DNA of 64,000 nucleotides from Spongospora subterranea f. sp. subterranea (Eukaryota > Endomyxa: Phytomyxea > Phytomyxea > Plasmodiophorida): the NCBI GenBank assembly GCA_049724395.1, contig JAUGWO010000001.1:155853-219852 (forward strand), written 5' to 3'. The translations under genes and the position numbers were made by a program. The number at the start of each line of letters is the position of its first letter. Within the stretch, counting starts at the first letter, position 1. The notes under the pieces were generated by a model. That model did not search any database and was not told the DNA's origin. It saw only the letters and a list, made by a program, of their open reading frames with translations. This document shows positions 12,466 through 25,093 of this stretch, piece by piece.

Positions 12466-12780
12466 CAGAATATCTGTTATTGATATTACCCGACAGAGCG
12501 TTCTCAATCTCACCAAGTACTTGATATTACGAAACTGACCCATTTTCTGTTATTAATATTAACGTACTATTTTTGAGAACAAAACTACTACGCGTTTGTT
12601 CTACCTGTAGTGATGTTTGAAAACCTGGTTAGATAGGAGCATCGATATTCTGTATTGAATCGGATATTCGGTATTTATAAATCCTCCTACACCATCAAAG
12701 GATTGATATACCGAATATCCGATTCAATACAGAATATCTGTTGTCAATATTAACTACTATTGTGAACAAAACTACGACGC
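12466..12780. repeat. Repeat cluster around a 31-base palindrome
   Basis: A perfect 31-base inverted repeat has its left arm at 12644-12674 and right arm at 12708-12738, with a 33-base loop. The motif ACAGAATATCTGTT recurs at about 12467 and again in the right arm. The tract GAGAACAAAACTACTACG near 12574 is echoed by GTGAACAAAACTACGACG near 12761. The block looks like an AT-rich fold-back or MITE-type insertion with partly duplicated flanks. No coding frame is present. Confidence 0.75.
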
Positions 12781-12790
12781 CCATCGAAGC

Positions 12791-13470
12791 GTGGTACCAT
12801 CGCTGAGGGGAAGTTTCTTTCTGAATAGAATGGGAAACCGCAGCTGGAGGTGGTCAGCATTAATGTCTCTCCAGAACGCATCGTCGATTTCCTATCGGGA
12901 ACATTTCCAGACGTTCAGCAAACTGCCAATCATTGGGCTCATCGTACAAAAACACGGGAACCCGATCAGAAACGCACCAACATCGTCCGGCAGAAAAACG
13001 AGAAATGTGTTTCTTCGAAGGAACAGACATTTTGAAACTGGCGAAACAATTCAACTGGTGTCCTGAAAGTAGGTTCGAGATTGTCCCGGCTGGAGGTCTA
13101 TTTAAAAACAAGTTGGGTTGCTTTCCAGCCGAAACTTCCAATCGCATCTCCTCGATGTTGACACAATACAATTTTCTCGATCTCAATTTTTTCCCAGACG
13201 ACATTCGTGTGCTTTCTCCTGCTGTGAGAGTCGGCTCGAGCGAGCGAGAACGTGGCCACAATTACTGAGTTTTCAATCAGAATTGGTTACTGGCGGAAAG
13301 CAGCCTACCTAGTTTCACGAACACAGGAAAACGCAATCAACGCTGCGACCCTAAATGCAGTTTTATCATTAACCTCGTTTTATATTTTCAGGAAACAACC
13401 ACTGGCCAGGGTTGGTTTCAAACCGCCGGCCCAACGAGGAACCGTTTCGAATCGTGATTGACGATGTCCC
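12791..13470. other. Unresolved open frames
   Basis: Overlapping open frames occur on both strands (12860-13261 minus, 133 codons; 12933-13268 plus, 111 codons). Neither shows a domain I recognise, and neither joins convincingly to the INTS4 gene next door. I cannot tell whether one is a real exon. Confidence 0.25.
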
Positions 13471-13824
13471 AACTGATTCACTTTCGCACAAACTGATAGC
13501 GTTGTTCACTCTGAGTTCCCTTGCTCAGCTTCATTTCACTTTTTTGTTTCGGTAATGTGAATTTACCGCAGCGCGATACCTTCGTCGCTTTTCAATAACA
13601 ATTACTACTTGACTTCTTTTGTCTTCTCTTCTTCTCTATCCGCTGTCGGCCGAGCGGCAGGGCTTCAGATTTGTGGGCCCCATTTCAGACACTCCCCTGG
13701 ATGGTCTCGTCGACCTATCGAAGTTTTTTCTTGGACATCCTGTTCCAATTGCTGAAAATACTGTGATCCAAACTCAGAAACGTATCAACATAGGATATTA
13801 TATAGGAGTATATTTCGAACAAAT

Positions 13825-16799
13825 CTACACGCTAACATTCATTAGGCGAAAACGACAAGCACTTTGGTCGGAGTGCAAAGCCAGCCATTGCGTGCATCTC
13901 TCCAGACGAATCCAATTTCCACAGGTAATTGGGCATCTACAAAGCACACTCAGAGCGCAGAAACGAAAAACCGCTGAGAAAAACACCTTTTCGAATGTTT
14001 GGGAAATGTTCTGGTGAGATTCGGATTTCTGTGCGGAGCGAATAAGCGCCAGGCCTTTCGAGGCTGAACTCACGCAGCTCGGGTTTAAAGAAAAAAGATC
14101 TTGTTTCGCTGATCCTCAATCTCAACATCAAACTTCGAGGTCGGTATAAAAAGTTGATTGCAGCCTCAACAGGAACCGCGGAAACATATTGAGCTCCGAC
14201 TCGGATGGGCAATTCAGGGTCGAATTTTGGAGCATTTATGCGAATATCAGCGTATTTGATTGACGTGCAACTGACAGGCCACCAACATAAAGAAGCGACA
14301 TCTTCGGCGGTTATGCGATTTCCTGCGGCGACTTTCCTAAATTCCGGTTAGCGATGATAGCGCCACAGCAGACAGCATACCAAGTGATGTTTCTGATGTT
14401 TTGCACTTTAAGTCGGTCGTGGTTAGAAAACCCAAAGAACGCATATTCCATTGAATAGATCAAGGAATGGAGGCGCTCACGACAAATAGCGGGCTCCTGG
14501 CAATTTGAAGATACTAGAGAGCCAAGATTGGCAAACCATTCAGCATATACGCGACTAAACTGAAGCAACCTTCGAGCACACAGTATTATACAAGGGTGTT
14601 TTCAGGTTGACTGTCATTCGATTGGCTCATACCCACTTATACCCCCAGTTTTCTGCTGCTTGACATCGTTATCGATTAACACTATCAAATTAGTCGCAAG
14701 CGTTTGAACTTCAGAAAATCCCCCCGCTTTCAGTGCGCCCAAAAGGTTTTGAAACGCATCAATCAAGATCTGACACGGTATCCAGATCCTGACACGTGGA
14801 CTCACATCCTGTACAGAAAGTCGGTGCTGGGTAAATTCCAAAAGATCATTCAAATGTTTTGGCAAAAAATCTAAGAAACAAATCAACACTGTGTGCAGTT
14901 GAAAACACCATGGAATGTTACCTTCAGACGAGGGTTCAGCAGCCTGTAAAAAAAGCAAAAACCCTAATACAGACGGGCTCAATGAGAATTTGTTCCAATT
15001 CTCGAAAAATGACGCGTCCGCTTGACACCACTGCTGTATGAGATTTGGAATGGCTTTAGAGTGGTTCTTGGCGACCTAGATTTTTGGGATTTCATTCACA
15101 CGACTGAGCTGCCTGATGAGGAAAATTACAGTGCGAATTGCGTCGAATGTATTCCTGTGGCTATCGGGAAACGACGAAAGACATTGTAGTAGCTTCACAA
15201 CAACAGACTGCAACGATGGCAAATCTAATACTCTGAGGCTCGATATCAGATCCAGGGCCTCATATCGTGTTGAAGGTTCTTGGTCAACTAAGTTACACCT
15301 GACAACAAGTTTGACCGATTCTACTGTAGTCTGACTTAACGGACCTACAGAGTGGTTTCAAGTTGCGTTGGTGAGAGGTTTGTCTCAGTGCTATAACGCA
15401 ACATGGCGGCTTTCACGGCCTGCCGACAATCAGCGAAAGAGACGTTGAAAACGGATGCAATGTACAATACACGAATAGCTTCATTCCGAATATCAGACAG
15501 TTCGTCATTAAACATGTCGACTAAAAAATCTAAAGATTTTCCTGCAAATACCGGCGAATGATGGCCAAACGAGGATATTGCATCGATCGTGAATTGTCGC
15601 ACGGTTGAATATTCATCTTCTAGACTACGCACAAGCTGCATGAGAATAAATTGAGTGAAACAATGCTGCTTACCCGTGAACGAAAATACCCGCGGCCGAT
15701 TCAGGAAAAGGAAAATCTGATCTGAATACATCGGAAAGTCCACCTTGATTAACGATATCATCAATATCTGTATGATCAAACTGAAGCCGGGAAGATGAAC
15801 GATCTTGGTTCAGTAAATCGGACAACGGAATCTTGGAAAATGTTTGTAGAAGCAAACGGCTACTAACATTTGAGGGTCTTGCCCCTGACAGCAAAAACTT
15901 GAGCCATGTATGGTGTCAATTTGATGATCACCAACACACCTATACTTCTCATTGCAGCGATGCGAACGTTTGGAACCGGATCCATGCACAGGTGGCACAG
16001 GGCAATGAACACAGTATCGCCAAACGTCTGCGATGAAGAGCCAGCACCCACAGCGTAACTGGAATCGTTCCATGCCATATGGTGAAGGAGAATTGCCACA
16101 TCGCGTCGAACTTCCCAGGATTCATCGTCAACTAGCGATGAAATAAAAGGGAGCGCCGATGGTTCAGTTCTTATACCCTGAAATGGCCATTAGCAAACAC
16201 ACAATTTCGCTGGTAATTGATGATTTACTCTTAATGCCATATTAGACAGTGCGCGCGCTGCCGACGAGCGAACCAGAAAATGAGCATCTTTCATTGCAAA
16301 ATAAATCCGAGCTTGACTAGAAACATCGCTTATCAAGCCAAGGGCGTAAATTGCTGAAGCCCTTATTGGCGCACCAATATTCTGGGAGCAAGCTCGAGAC
16401 AAATCCGAGATAATTGATTCGATATCTGAACTAGAGGAATGCTTTCATATCTTGAGGATAGAAAAAAAAAGCCAGCTAAGATTACCGATGGATTGACTGG
16501 CAAAGAGAAATTTGCATCAGATTTTTGACAAAGGAATCAGAAGAGAAGGCGAATTTTGACCGATATGACGAGAAGGAATATGGCGAATCTCGGTGATTTG
16601 CAGCCTGGGCATAAATCCATAATGGATCGTTGACAATGGTAGCAGCATTATTGCTCGCCGTGACATCTGAATAGCGAATATGCTGCGGTTGTGGACCAGG
16701 TGATCTTCCAGCAGCGACAATTGCCGCCATGCCGGCAGGCTTTGATTTGCACAACTGTGCCCAGATAACAACCGTCAGCGCCGGCGCCGTGGTCCGCAA
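13825..16799 (-). CDS. INTS4: Integrator complex subunit 4 (HEAT-repeat scaffold)
   Basis: The gene runs on the minus strand over at least nine exons. The N-terminal exon holds SDVTASNNAATIVNDPLWIY. HEAT-repeat exons follow: ASAIYALGLISDVSSQARI, LVRSSAARALSNMA, ESWEVRRDVAILLHHMAW and PNVRIAAMRSIGVL. The most diagnostic is VFAGKSLDFLVDMFNDELSD (about 15550-15490), which closely resembles the human INTS4 heat-repeat stretch. The C-terminal part includes LPIRVGAQYVSAVPVEAAIN, matching the beta-rich end domain of INTS4. Integrator cleaves snRNA 3' ends and attenuates Pol II transcription; INTS4 scaffolds the INTS9-INTS11 cleavage module. The start may be at 16799 or at the internal ATG near 16730. 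The exact 3' exon near 13830 is uncertain. Confidence 0.85.
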
Positions 16800-16913
16800 C
16801 CATCAACAGCTACGAGGGTAGTTGGTGACGACTGTCAGACATGTGAATCACTGAAGAGTCTGACTGGAACAACCCTGAAACGGAAATGAGCGTAACCTAC
16901 AGTGCATGTAACA

Positions 16914-17172
16914 GCAATTCAAGAGAAACGTAAGACGACTGATGAAGTTGCTGATGATGAAACAAAACACCAGTAATCCATATCCATGTAGCGATTCCTT
17001 TACGGTAACACCAGTTCAAGAGAAGCGTTATTCGACTGATGAAATACCGATGATGAAACGAGACACCAGTAGCCCAAATCCGTATTAGCGATTCAGTCAA
17101 GAGAAGCGCTAGTCGACTGTCGTACTGATGATGAAACGAATAATTACGTAATCCATATCAGTGTATCGTGAT
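16914..17172. repeat. Degenerate ~81-98 base tandem repeat, three units
   Basis: Units begin near 16914, 17012 and 17093. Each has the core TCAAGAGAAGCG, then CGACTGATGAA, GATGATGAAACGA, CACCAGTA and CCATATC followed by a conserved GCGATTC end. The first unit carries an extra 15-odd bases. Identity between units is visibly below 90 percent, so the array is old. It lies in the 5' flank of INTS4. Confidence 0.75.
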
Positions 17173-17688
17173 TTATTATTGCTATGTAAATACATGTTAC
17201 TACGGATTTACAGGATCCATTAGCTTCTCGACGAGTTTCTATTCCATTCAACCTGTCTGTTAGCACATACTGACGACAACGGTCAGACCACGATAGTATA
17301 CCGAAGTTCGCTTTTCAACAGTCTGCGACCGCTTCTGACGGTTCTTCTCACCCAGTGGATGTGGCCGGCTCTTATCTGGGCGAGTCTGTCCGGTTCTCAA
17401 TGGCTTACGCGTGTGCGTCGCATGCTTTCACATAATTAGATGAGCAAATTTGATCGAAACCTCGACATCTGCCATGGATACCTGTTCGAGCTGCTCTTCT
17501 GTCTCGGCGTGGCGATGTCGAGTCGCCCAAGCTACAGGCTCCAATGCAGCAATATCAAGCTCGCGAAATTCATCAATATCGTCGCTCATCTCAAATCAAA
17601 GTGACTTGACGGCTTCTGGCGCGCACTCATCGTCGAATGCGGTGCATTCTACGCCAATGAGGTTTCGAATATCCGAAGGAGTTGTAAT
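17173..17688. other. Intergenic, no gene recognised
   Basis: Spacer between the minisatellite and the 3' end of the NDK/adenylate kinase gene. I see no supported feature. Some antisense open frame is visible only as the shadow of the kinase exon. Confidence 0.4.
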
Positions 17689-20600
17689 TTATTCGATATT
17701 CGAAAGAATTCGCTGCACATCGGCAAATATGGTCTCTTTTGTTCTGATTGCATTGACAGCGTGAACTTTACCGAACCGTTGGTAGTAGTTCACTGCAGGC
17801 TGCGATTCGCAAGCGAATGTCACCAGGCGCTTTTTTATCGACTCAGCGTTGTCGTCAGACCGGCCGCTGGATTTTCCCCGCTCCAGTAGGCGATCAGTCA
17901 GGACCTATACAACGTTCAACTTGCGTAAACCACGGGCAGATGAAACCCGACCTTGTTGGATGCTTCAAAATACAGGACGGCATCGCACTTACAAATGCGT
18001 TGCTCAAACTTGAAAGCTTGATCTAATCTTCGTGGATATCCGTCGATTAGAAATTTAGTAGAATTGGACTTAATCATCGCTTCCTCGATCAATGTGAGTA
18101 TAAGGTCGTCATCAACCAGTTTTCCTTGGCTAATTTTTTCCTGGATTGACAGCCCTAATGGAGTTCTTGCTGCAATTTCCGCCCGAAGCAGGTCTCCGGA
18201 CGAAATATGGTAATATCCTGTTCAAAAGTCAAACTTGCAATGAAGAAGTCAACCCCCTCACCGAGTTGGGATTTGATAAGGTCACATTGCGTTCCTTTCC
18301 CTGAACCGGGGCCTCCTAATACGAACACGACTTGTATCTCTTGTCCTGGGGCGTTTGACCGCAATCTAAAGTTGGTGAGATCATCTTAAAAAATGGTGTC
18401 GAAAAGTGCCACACAAACTTCATTAGACTGTTGATATTTCGAAACAGATCTGGCGCTAAGCTATGCTTGACATCGGAAAATACTGCTTCTTTCGACTGCA
18501 ATGCGTTGACAGATTTAACCCTTCCTAGTAGCTGGTAGTGTTGTACAACTGGTAGCGATTCCTCATGGAATGTTCGCAATCTCTTCGTAATTGTCTCAGT
18601 ATTATCATCAGATCGGCCACTGGATTTTCCACGATCGAGAAGACGCTCGAGCAGAATCTGAAATTTGAGTAATGTAATTATCGGATGCTAATATCCAACA
18701 ATCTAGCACACTATTACTGACATTGTCTGGAGCATCGAAATATAGAATTATATCACACTTCGCGATGCGCTTCTCGAATTTGAATGCTTGATCGAGTCGT
18801 CTTGGGAATCCATCGATCAGGAACTTACTCGCACCCGATTTCAACATGGCCTCTTCGATCATAGTTAAGATCAGGTCATCGTCGACCAATTTTCCTTGTA
18901 CTATCAATTCCTGAACGGCGACACCTCTTTCCGTTTTCGAAGCGATTTCAGCGCGAAGGAGATCACCGGAGGATATGTGGTAATAACCTACAAGAGCCTG
19001 GTCTTAATTGCTTATCGTCTGAGGACCACTTTTCATATTACCTAATTGTGATCTGAGCAAATCGCATTGTGTTCCTTTTCCTGATCCAGGACCGCCCAAC
19101 ACGAACACCACCTCTATCTTAGATCCACCAGCTTTCTCCTGGAGTCTTCATTTTGCGTTAGCAACGATGACAACAATTGTTTTTGCAGATTACCTTTGAA
19201 GAACTGTCTTCTTCTTTTGCGTGTTCGGATCCGTTGGTGCTACGATTCTCTTTACTTGTGCGAACATTTCGTGTTTGCTTTTGGATGCGTCAACAACATG
19301 CACCATATTGAATCTTGTGTAATGTCGGATTGCAGGGAGCTGCTCTCGTTTGAATGTTGCGATTCGCTTTAGCGTCGACTGTTCATTATCGTCGACGCGC
19401 CCTCTCGTTTCCAAACTTTGCTGTCTTTGAATCAAGACCTAAACCATGTGAGGTGAATACTCAGCAATCGGTATTACGGCTGAAGCCTCGAACCTCATCG
19501 CTTGCTTCGAAATAGAGAACCATGTCACACGGCGCGATTCGCTCTTCGAACTTGAATCCTTGGTCGATTCGGCTAGGGAAACCATCAATAATGAATGTAC
19601 TGGCGCCCGATTGCAGCATCGCTTTCTCCAACAGCTCCAAAATGATTTCGTCGTCCACAAGCTTCCCTTGAACCATCAAATCCTGTATGGACCTTCCCAG
19701 CACTGTCTTGGACGCGATTTCAACGCGAAGCAAATCGCCAGACGATATATGAAAATAACCTTGAGCATAAACACTTCAAAACAGACTCCATTCCCATGAG
19801 CCAAGAGAAGGAGTGTTTTCATACCCAAATCCTTCATTAGTTCGCATTGCGTTCCTTTTCCTGATCCAGGTCCACCCAATACGAATATGATCCGGATCTT
19901 GCCTGTCGATGCTCGCGCTCGTAATCTGTTGACTCCATGAATATTCCAGCTAGTTCGAAGCAAGGGTATGATGTAAACCGTTCATATGTGGTGCCTGTAT
20001 CGACTATACGCCCATCCGATTTTGCCACAATCGTCTTTGGCTGCCTCGGGTTATTGTCTCGAAGCCATATTCCGAGCTCGGAAATTGCAGTTAAACCAAC
20101 TGGTTTCGTTCGACACAGAGCGGTTAGCCCGCGAACCAATACCTGTCAACCAAATTTAGTGATAAATCTTCTAAACAAGTAAAGATCGTCGAACAACCTG
20201 ATTTAGGCTACAATCATGTGGGCGCCGAAAGTCTGGTTTAGCTGTTAAGAACTGATAAATTTCGCTGGGCGAAATTTGTGGATTTCCTGATGGAATCTCA
20301 GGAAAGAAGAAGCGCATCTCTCGTGCAGCGCTTGTTGGCGAATCTGATCCATGTCCAGCATTCCGTCGACCATCTGTTCCATATTGCGCTCGCAAGGAAT
20401 CAGGAGCAGTCTCTCGCGCTGCCTTGGAGTTCGTCGGCCCTAAACATTGAACGTTAATATCGGATGAGAGAACCGTAATCCTATCGGCGACCCAGCATTG
20501 TCCTCCATGCAGATACGGCGTTGGGCTTTGTCAAGATCAGTGCAACCTGGTCACCGTGTTAAACATCGTTTAACAAGCAATAGACAACAATACCAGGGGG

Positions 20601-21655
20601 CCAGAAGACATGAATTCAATCAGCCCATCGTAGAACGGTTTGCCCTTGTGTTCAGCGTAGAACTCAGCCACCTTCTCCTCGGTTAAGTGCACCGTTTTTT
20701 GGGCAATAATCGTGAACCCGGAGTCTACAATCTTCAGCATCATGGCATGATGCTCTCCTCGTTTGACCACATCTGGCTTCAACAACCCTGCAGTCGATCA
20801 GGAATTGCTCAGGTTTTTTATGCCAAGTTTACCAAGAGTTCTGGTTAATGGAAACCCTTCTGGCCACATCATGTTGATAGCCCGATCCGCCTCGGACAAT
20901 GTCCACGATGGGAATATTGACGATTGTAAACTCCCCACCGCCAAAATTAGGTCCAATACAGCACCCATCTTCTCCAACGCTAAAACCCTGACAATCAAAA
21001 ATTATTCCACCAAACATCGTGTCGCCCGACGATTTTACGTCTTCTGCTCATATGATGTTTGAACTCGTAAGATGCGGGCCTCCTCTGCTGACAGCGCTCG
21101 TTGCTCACGACACAGCTCGATAAACCTTCCGGTTTTGATGATTTCATCCAATTCAGCGACAGCGCTAGACCCGCTCGCGACAACAAACGTTCTCTCGAAT
21201 TGTTTCGGAGCCGGGAACAGGCACGCCTGATATTACAGCAATGATCAACAATTGTTCCTCGACAACAAACAGACCCGTACTTTTGCTCTTAATGTCGCAA
21301 ATGTGCTATCAGAGTAGAAGATGGTATCCAAGTCGATTTCACGTAAGACATCAAGTGGAGATCTGTCGTCTTTGCGATGGATTATCATCGCACAGACTGG
21401 TCCACGGCCGAATTTATCCATGATCTTCTCCACCCCGCCACAGAACAATCTGGTCTGGTTCGCGGCGACATCTGAAATGTCTTCTGTCGAGAGATCACGA
21501 ACCTAATCAGGAATTTTAGATTGGCGATTCCTTGCTGAACCAATGTGAATCTCTGACCCCTGTTCGATTAGAATGGCGATATCTTTCTGTTTACGGCCGT
21601 CTTGAACGACATCTGGTTCAATGACTACGACCGCCTCAGGTTTGTCGCCTTCCAT
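17689..21655 (-). CDS. Multidomain phosphotransfer protein: NDK x3, DPY30-like helix, adenylate/UMP-CMP kinase x3
   Basis: The start at 21655 reads MEGDKPEAVVVIEPDVVQDG, an NDK-type first strand. The order on the minus strand is as follows. NDK-like domain 1 continues to about 21245. Domain 2 includes FERTFVVASG and a C-terminal EADRAINMMWPEGFPL. Domain 3 (20800-20230) has LLKPDVVKRGEHHAMML and the active-site block NAGHGSDSPTSAAREM, so it keeps the phosphohistidine; the first two lack a visible NxxH block and look degenerate. A DPY30-like segment (VRGLTALCRTKPVGLTAISE) follows. Three adenylate-kinase units come last, each with a P-loop VLGGPGSGKGTQC, the lid-adjacent QGKLVDDxxI and FxIDGFPxRxDQ. 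The final one ends FADVQRILSNIE. Such chains supply ATP in axonemes, so a flagellar role is inferred. Confidence 0.85.
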
Positions 21656-22026
21656 GGATCGCCAGCGGGAACAACTCTTTTCAAGGTCTGAAGATTCACT
21701 ACTTAACCTAACGCGATCGATATTCGAGTACCAAATTGAAAAGCTGTGATCATCGATACATGATTACTATTGTCAATAATCTAAGCCGTTGAAGAGACTC
21801 GGTTTATGATGCCTTATTCGCATGCAAGTAGTCGCCAACTGAAATTCCAGAAACTTATGAGTGATTGCTCAAAGACGGGTTTTGGCATATTTGTATTCTT
21901 TTTGCCTAGTGTAAAAATTATCGGCAAAATCGTCTTTTCTCACCCAATCTAATGGAATATTGCAATTGTATTTTCTGGATGAGGTATTGAAAGCTACAGT
22001 AAACGATGAGACTATCGGTCATAGCT

Positions 22027-24710
22027 TAAGAAGTAATTCGGATCATGTGTTGAATCATTTGCTGTGCGGTCATCCCGTTCTTTTGCCTGGATTCCCTGAC
22101 GAAAACAAATCCCATTGTTAGGTAGATGATTCCGGTCGAGACAGACTCGTACTCAATCAATGTAGCTCTAACATATCCATCTTCTGTTCCCGATACTATC
22201 ACCATTGACTGATCAACCCGATTCCCGATCCTAAACTCGATTGGTCAGATCTTCATCGACTACTTCGAAGGAGAATTTACGCTGTGTGAAATGTGGACGC
22301 GCCCGGATGAAGTTGGATTGTGAGTTTAGGGCCCTGAATGGATCAATGAACGGCGCAGATAAACGCGCCCGGCGAATTGTCGACCTGAATCATGTTTACA
22401 ACGTCCCAAAGCTGTAATCGCCCCGATCTGTCCAACGCCAAGAATTGGGACGGCATATGCGTTGACCAACGGCATTGCACAACGGAATCGGCGAACAACG
22501 ACGGCCACGTTGAAACCGGTTCGCTGGTACCCAAACAGAACAAACTGCCCAACCACGAATGAGATCGAGATCGCGCCAAACGCAGCGAATACCAGATGGA
22601 GCCAGTCATGTATCCGACCAGGAACAGATTTGGGATGAAATGCGATGAGGCGATGGTCAACGGAATATCCGATGAGCGACAAGCTGGGAAGAAGGTCGAC
22701 GGTTCAGGGGGATTGCCGAATCGCTTCCCTCTGTTGACGCCCTGGGAACCTTGCGCGATCAGGTAGTCGTTTCCGTCTGGGCCGACAAACTCCAGGGCCA
22801 ACGGGATGCCAACCGACGACTCAACCCGAACCAGAGTAGAACTGTTTCGTTGGAAACAATTAGCGACGACGACGGTTTTACTGGAACAGAACGTTACGAA
22901 CAGCATTAGTTTAACGCGCCCATGGAATGATAGACCAACGTCCATCAGATCATCGTGCGAGATCTGAAGGACTGTCCAGACGTTGACGGCGCCGCCAGAG
23001 TCCATCGAGGCGATCTGGCCGTTGAAATCTGGAAGAGCAAATTACGATAGGGCTTCAAACCGAGCAGGTAGTTGAACAGACCATTGACAGACGATGGACG
23101 AGCCAGTGAATGAACAGGAGAGGAATGGTTCCCCTCCAAATAATCGTCGGTTGAAAATGTGGCCGAACGATAAAGGAACGCATTGTCGCCGTTTCTGTTC
23201 TTAACCTGCAAATACGTTCGACTGCGACTGTGAAGATAGATCGACGTTCAACCGACCGGTTTGTGGAACGAATCGGGCTCTCGAAGATCCCAAAGAACTA
23301 AACTCCCTTGCTCTAGCCCAGCCACCGCTAAAATATCGCCACCATGGCCAACTAGTAGACAGGATGATACTCGGCCACAACACGATAACACCCTAAAGCC
23401 ACAACAATCAAATTTTTCACAAACGAAGCTCGCGATGATATTCGGGAACGTACTTTAGGGGCCGAGTTGGCTGCTCCATATCCCAAAGACAAAGGAGAGC
23501 GGACTGGGCGCCGTCGGATTCGTATCCGACTAGAATAACCTGCGATTGAATCGGAGAGCAGTCCATGCATATAATGGGGCGATTCTAGGAAAAGACATTA
23601 GCGGAGGGCGTGGATTGGTTCACACGGTGAACCTTGAGCAAAGATGGGCAACCGATATCGAGGAGACTGGTCGGGTTTCTTCGACAGGATCTGGGCGATG
23701 TTGCGTCGTTGCAATATCACCGCCTCACATGTTTGAGCTGCCGCCCTGACAAACTAAACCAAGTTCATTCATCGCGAATGGGCCCAGAGATTGGCCGATC
23801 CGCAATCACCTTCAGAAGGCGGACGGAATCGATCACCGACGATTCCGATCTGATATCGGGACATTGGACAGATCCTGAAAACGCCACACTGTTGAGATGG
23901 GGCATTGGGGGAAAAATAGGTGCCACGAACCATCCGCCGTGTATATGGTCTCGGTTTGAGCAGAGCTGGATATCCAATTGTCGCTGATCTGGATGGAGCA
24001 GCTGACCCCTGGCCGAGGGCGATAGCGGCCATTGGGCTCGGCACTGAAAAGTTCAAACTGCTCTTCACGTAAATTCACGTTCTCCAGAATTCTCTGTTCG
24101 TTGTTCCCCATAGCGCATTCGTTATTCTCCCAAATTCAAACCGCATTTTCATCATCTCCAACCTGAGTTCGTGGTTCTATCCAGTGTTTTCGCTTTGCTT
24201 TAATCTTCACATGAACTTCCGGTTCCGGTCGATTCTTGGATTCTATCTGGACTGGAACAGGTAATTGTGCAGGGATCGGAACCCCTTCGCCAATATCTTC
24301 AGCTTCGTCCTCAAATCCGTCGGAATACGTCTATAAATTTCGATTCAGAAAAATCAGTTGACCAATAATTCATGCGAAATTTAGTCCAAAACCTCGAAAT
24401 CTGATCCATAATCGTCTTCAGATGGGTCAAAAACTGGGGCCTTTTCCACAAGTTTTATCGATCCCCTGTTTGGTGATTGATCTTGCCCTGTTTTGCCAGC
24501 GGTAAGAGCCGAGTTGTGTCCGGATTTCCCATCGAGGAGCGATGGGCGACCTGGTCTGGTAGTCCCAATCCCTAACGACGCCTCAATGTCGGCGAACGCA
24601 TTCGACGACCGAGTCGGGTTCTAGGCTCAACAGCGTCGTTAAATCGACCGGAAGCGGTGCAGCTGAGGAACGGGACAGACCGTGTTGGGTTTGGCGATGG
24701 CCCTACTCAT
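22027..24710 (-). CDS. DYNC2I1: Dynein-2 intermediate chain, WDR60/DYNC2I1-like
   Basis: The minus-strand gene starts MSRAIAKPNTVCPV at 24710. The N-terminal half is low complexity and acidic (PSEDDYGSDFEVLD, TYSDGFEDEAEDIGEG), as in the disordered tail of WDR60. A helical stretch, QRILENVNLREEQFELF, follows. The C-terminal half is a WD40 propeller with blades such as GGDILAVAGLEQGSLVLWDL, IASMDSGGAVNVWTV and LALDRSGRLQLWDVV, and ends GMTAQQMIQHMIRITS. The protein is the intermediate chain of the motor that drives retrograde intraflagellar transport. LWDLRE followed by a gap and MDSGG...VNVWTV is the WDR60 pattern. WDR34 is the alternative, but the long acidic N terminus favours WDR60. Confidence 0.7.
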
Positions 24711-25093
24711 GGCGACAGTGTGTAATTCACTAGGAGACGACTGCTCCAACAATGAGTTGGCTGACTGAGTGAGACGGGGCGGTGGCTCCCAACAATTACA
24801 CACAGACTCTCAGGGGAAATCCCAACAATTGCTGTTTGGAAACCTCTCCTGATCGAATATCAAAGGAGGTGACCTCTAACTGTTGAAACGAACGGCCCCG
24901 ATTAATCGATCGAAACGACACAGATTTAGAACAGCACACACAATTGAGAACAGATGATGGTTTATCACCGACGGAGGTGATTTCGCAAAACCTCAAAACA
25001 ATGAACGTCGAGAGAAGCAAGTGCTAACAACACTGGGGGAGGGGAGTGTTGGTGTAGAACAAATATATTGCGGTCAACAGTAAATACAATGCG
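24711..25093. other. Divergent promoter region
   Basis: This 383-base spacer lies between the minus-strand DYNC2I1-like gene and the plus-strand coiled-coil gene, head to head. I see no gene, and no motif firm enough to call. Confidence 0.4.

Noticed and set aside
17689-20140. Three separate tandem adenylate kinase genes
   Set aside because: No start codon or promoter-sized gap precedes the second and third units, and exons run on with short introns, so one multidomain gene is simpler.
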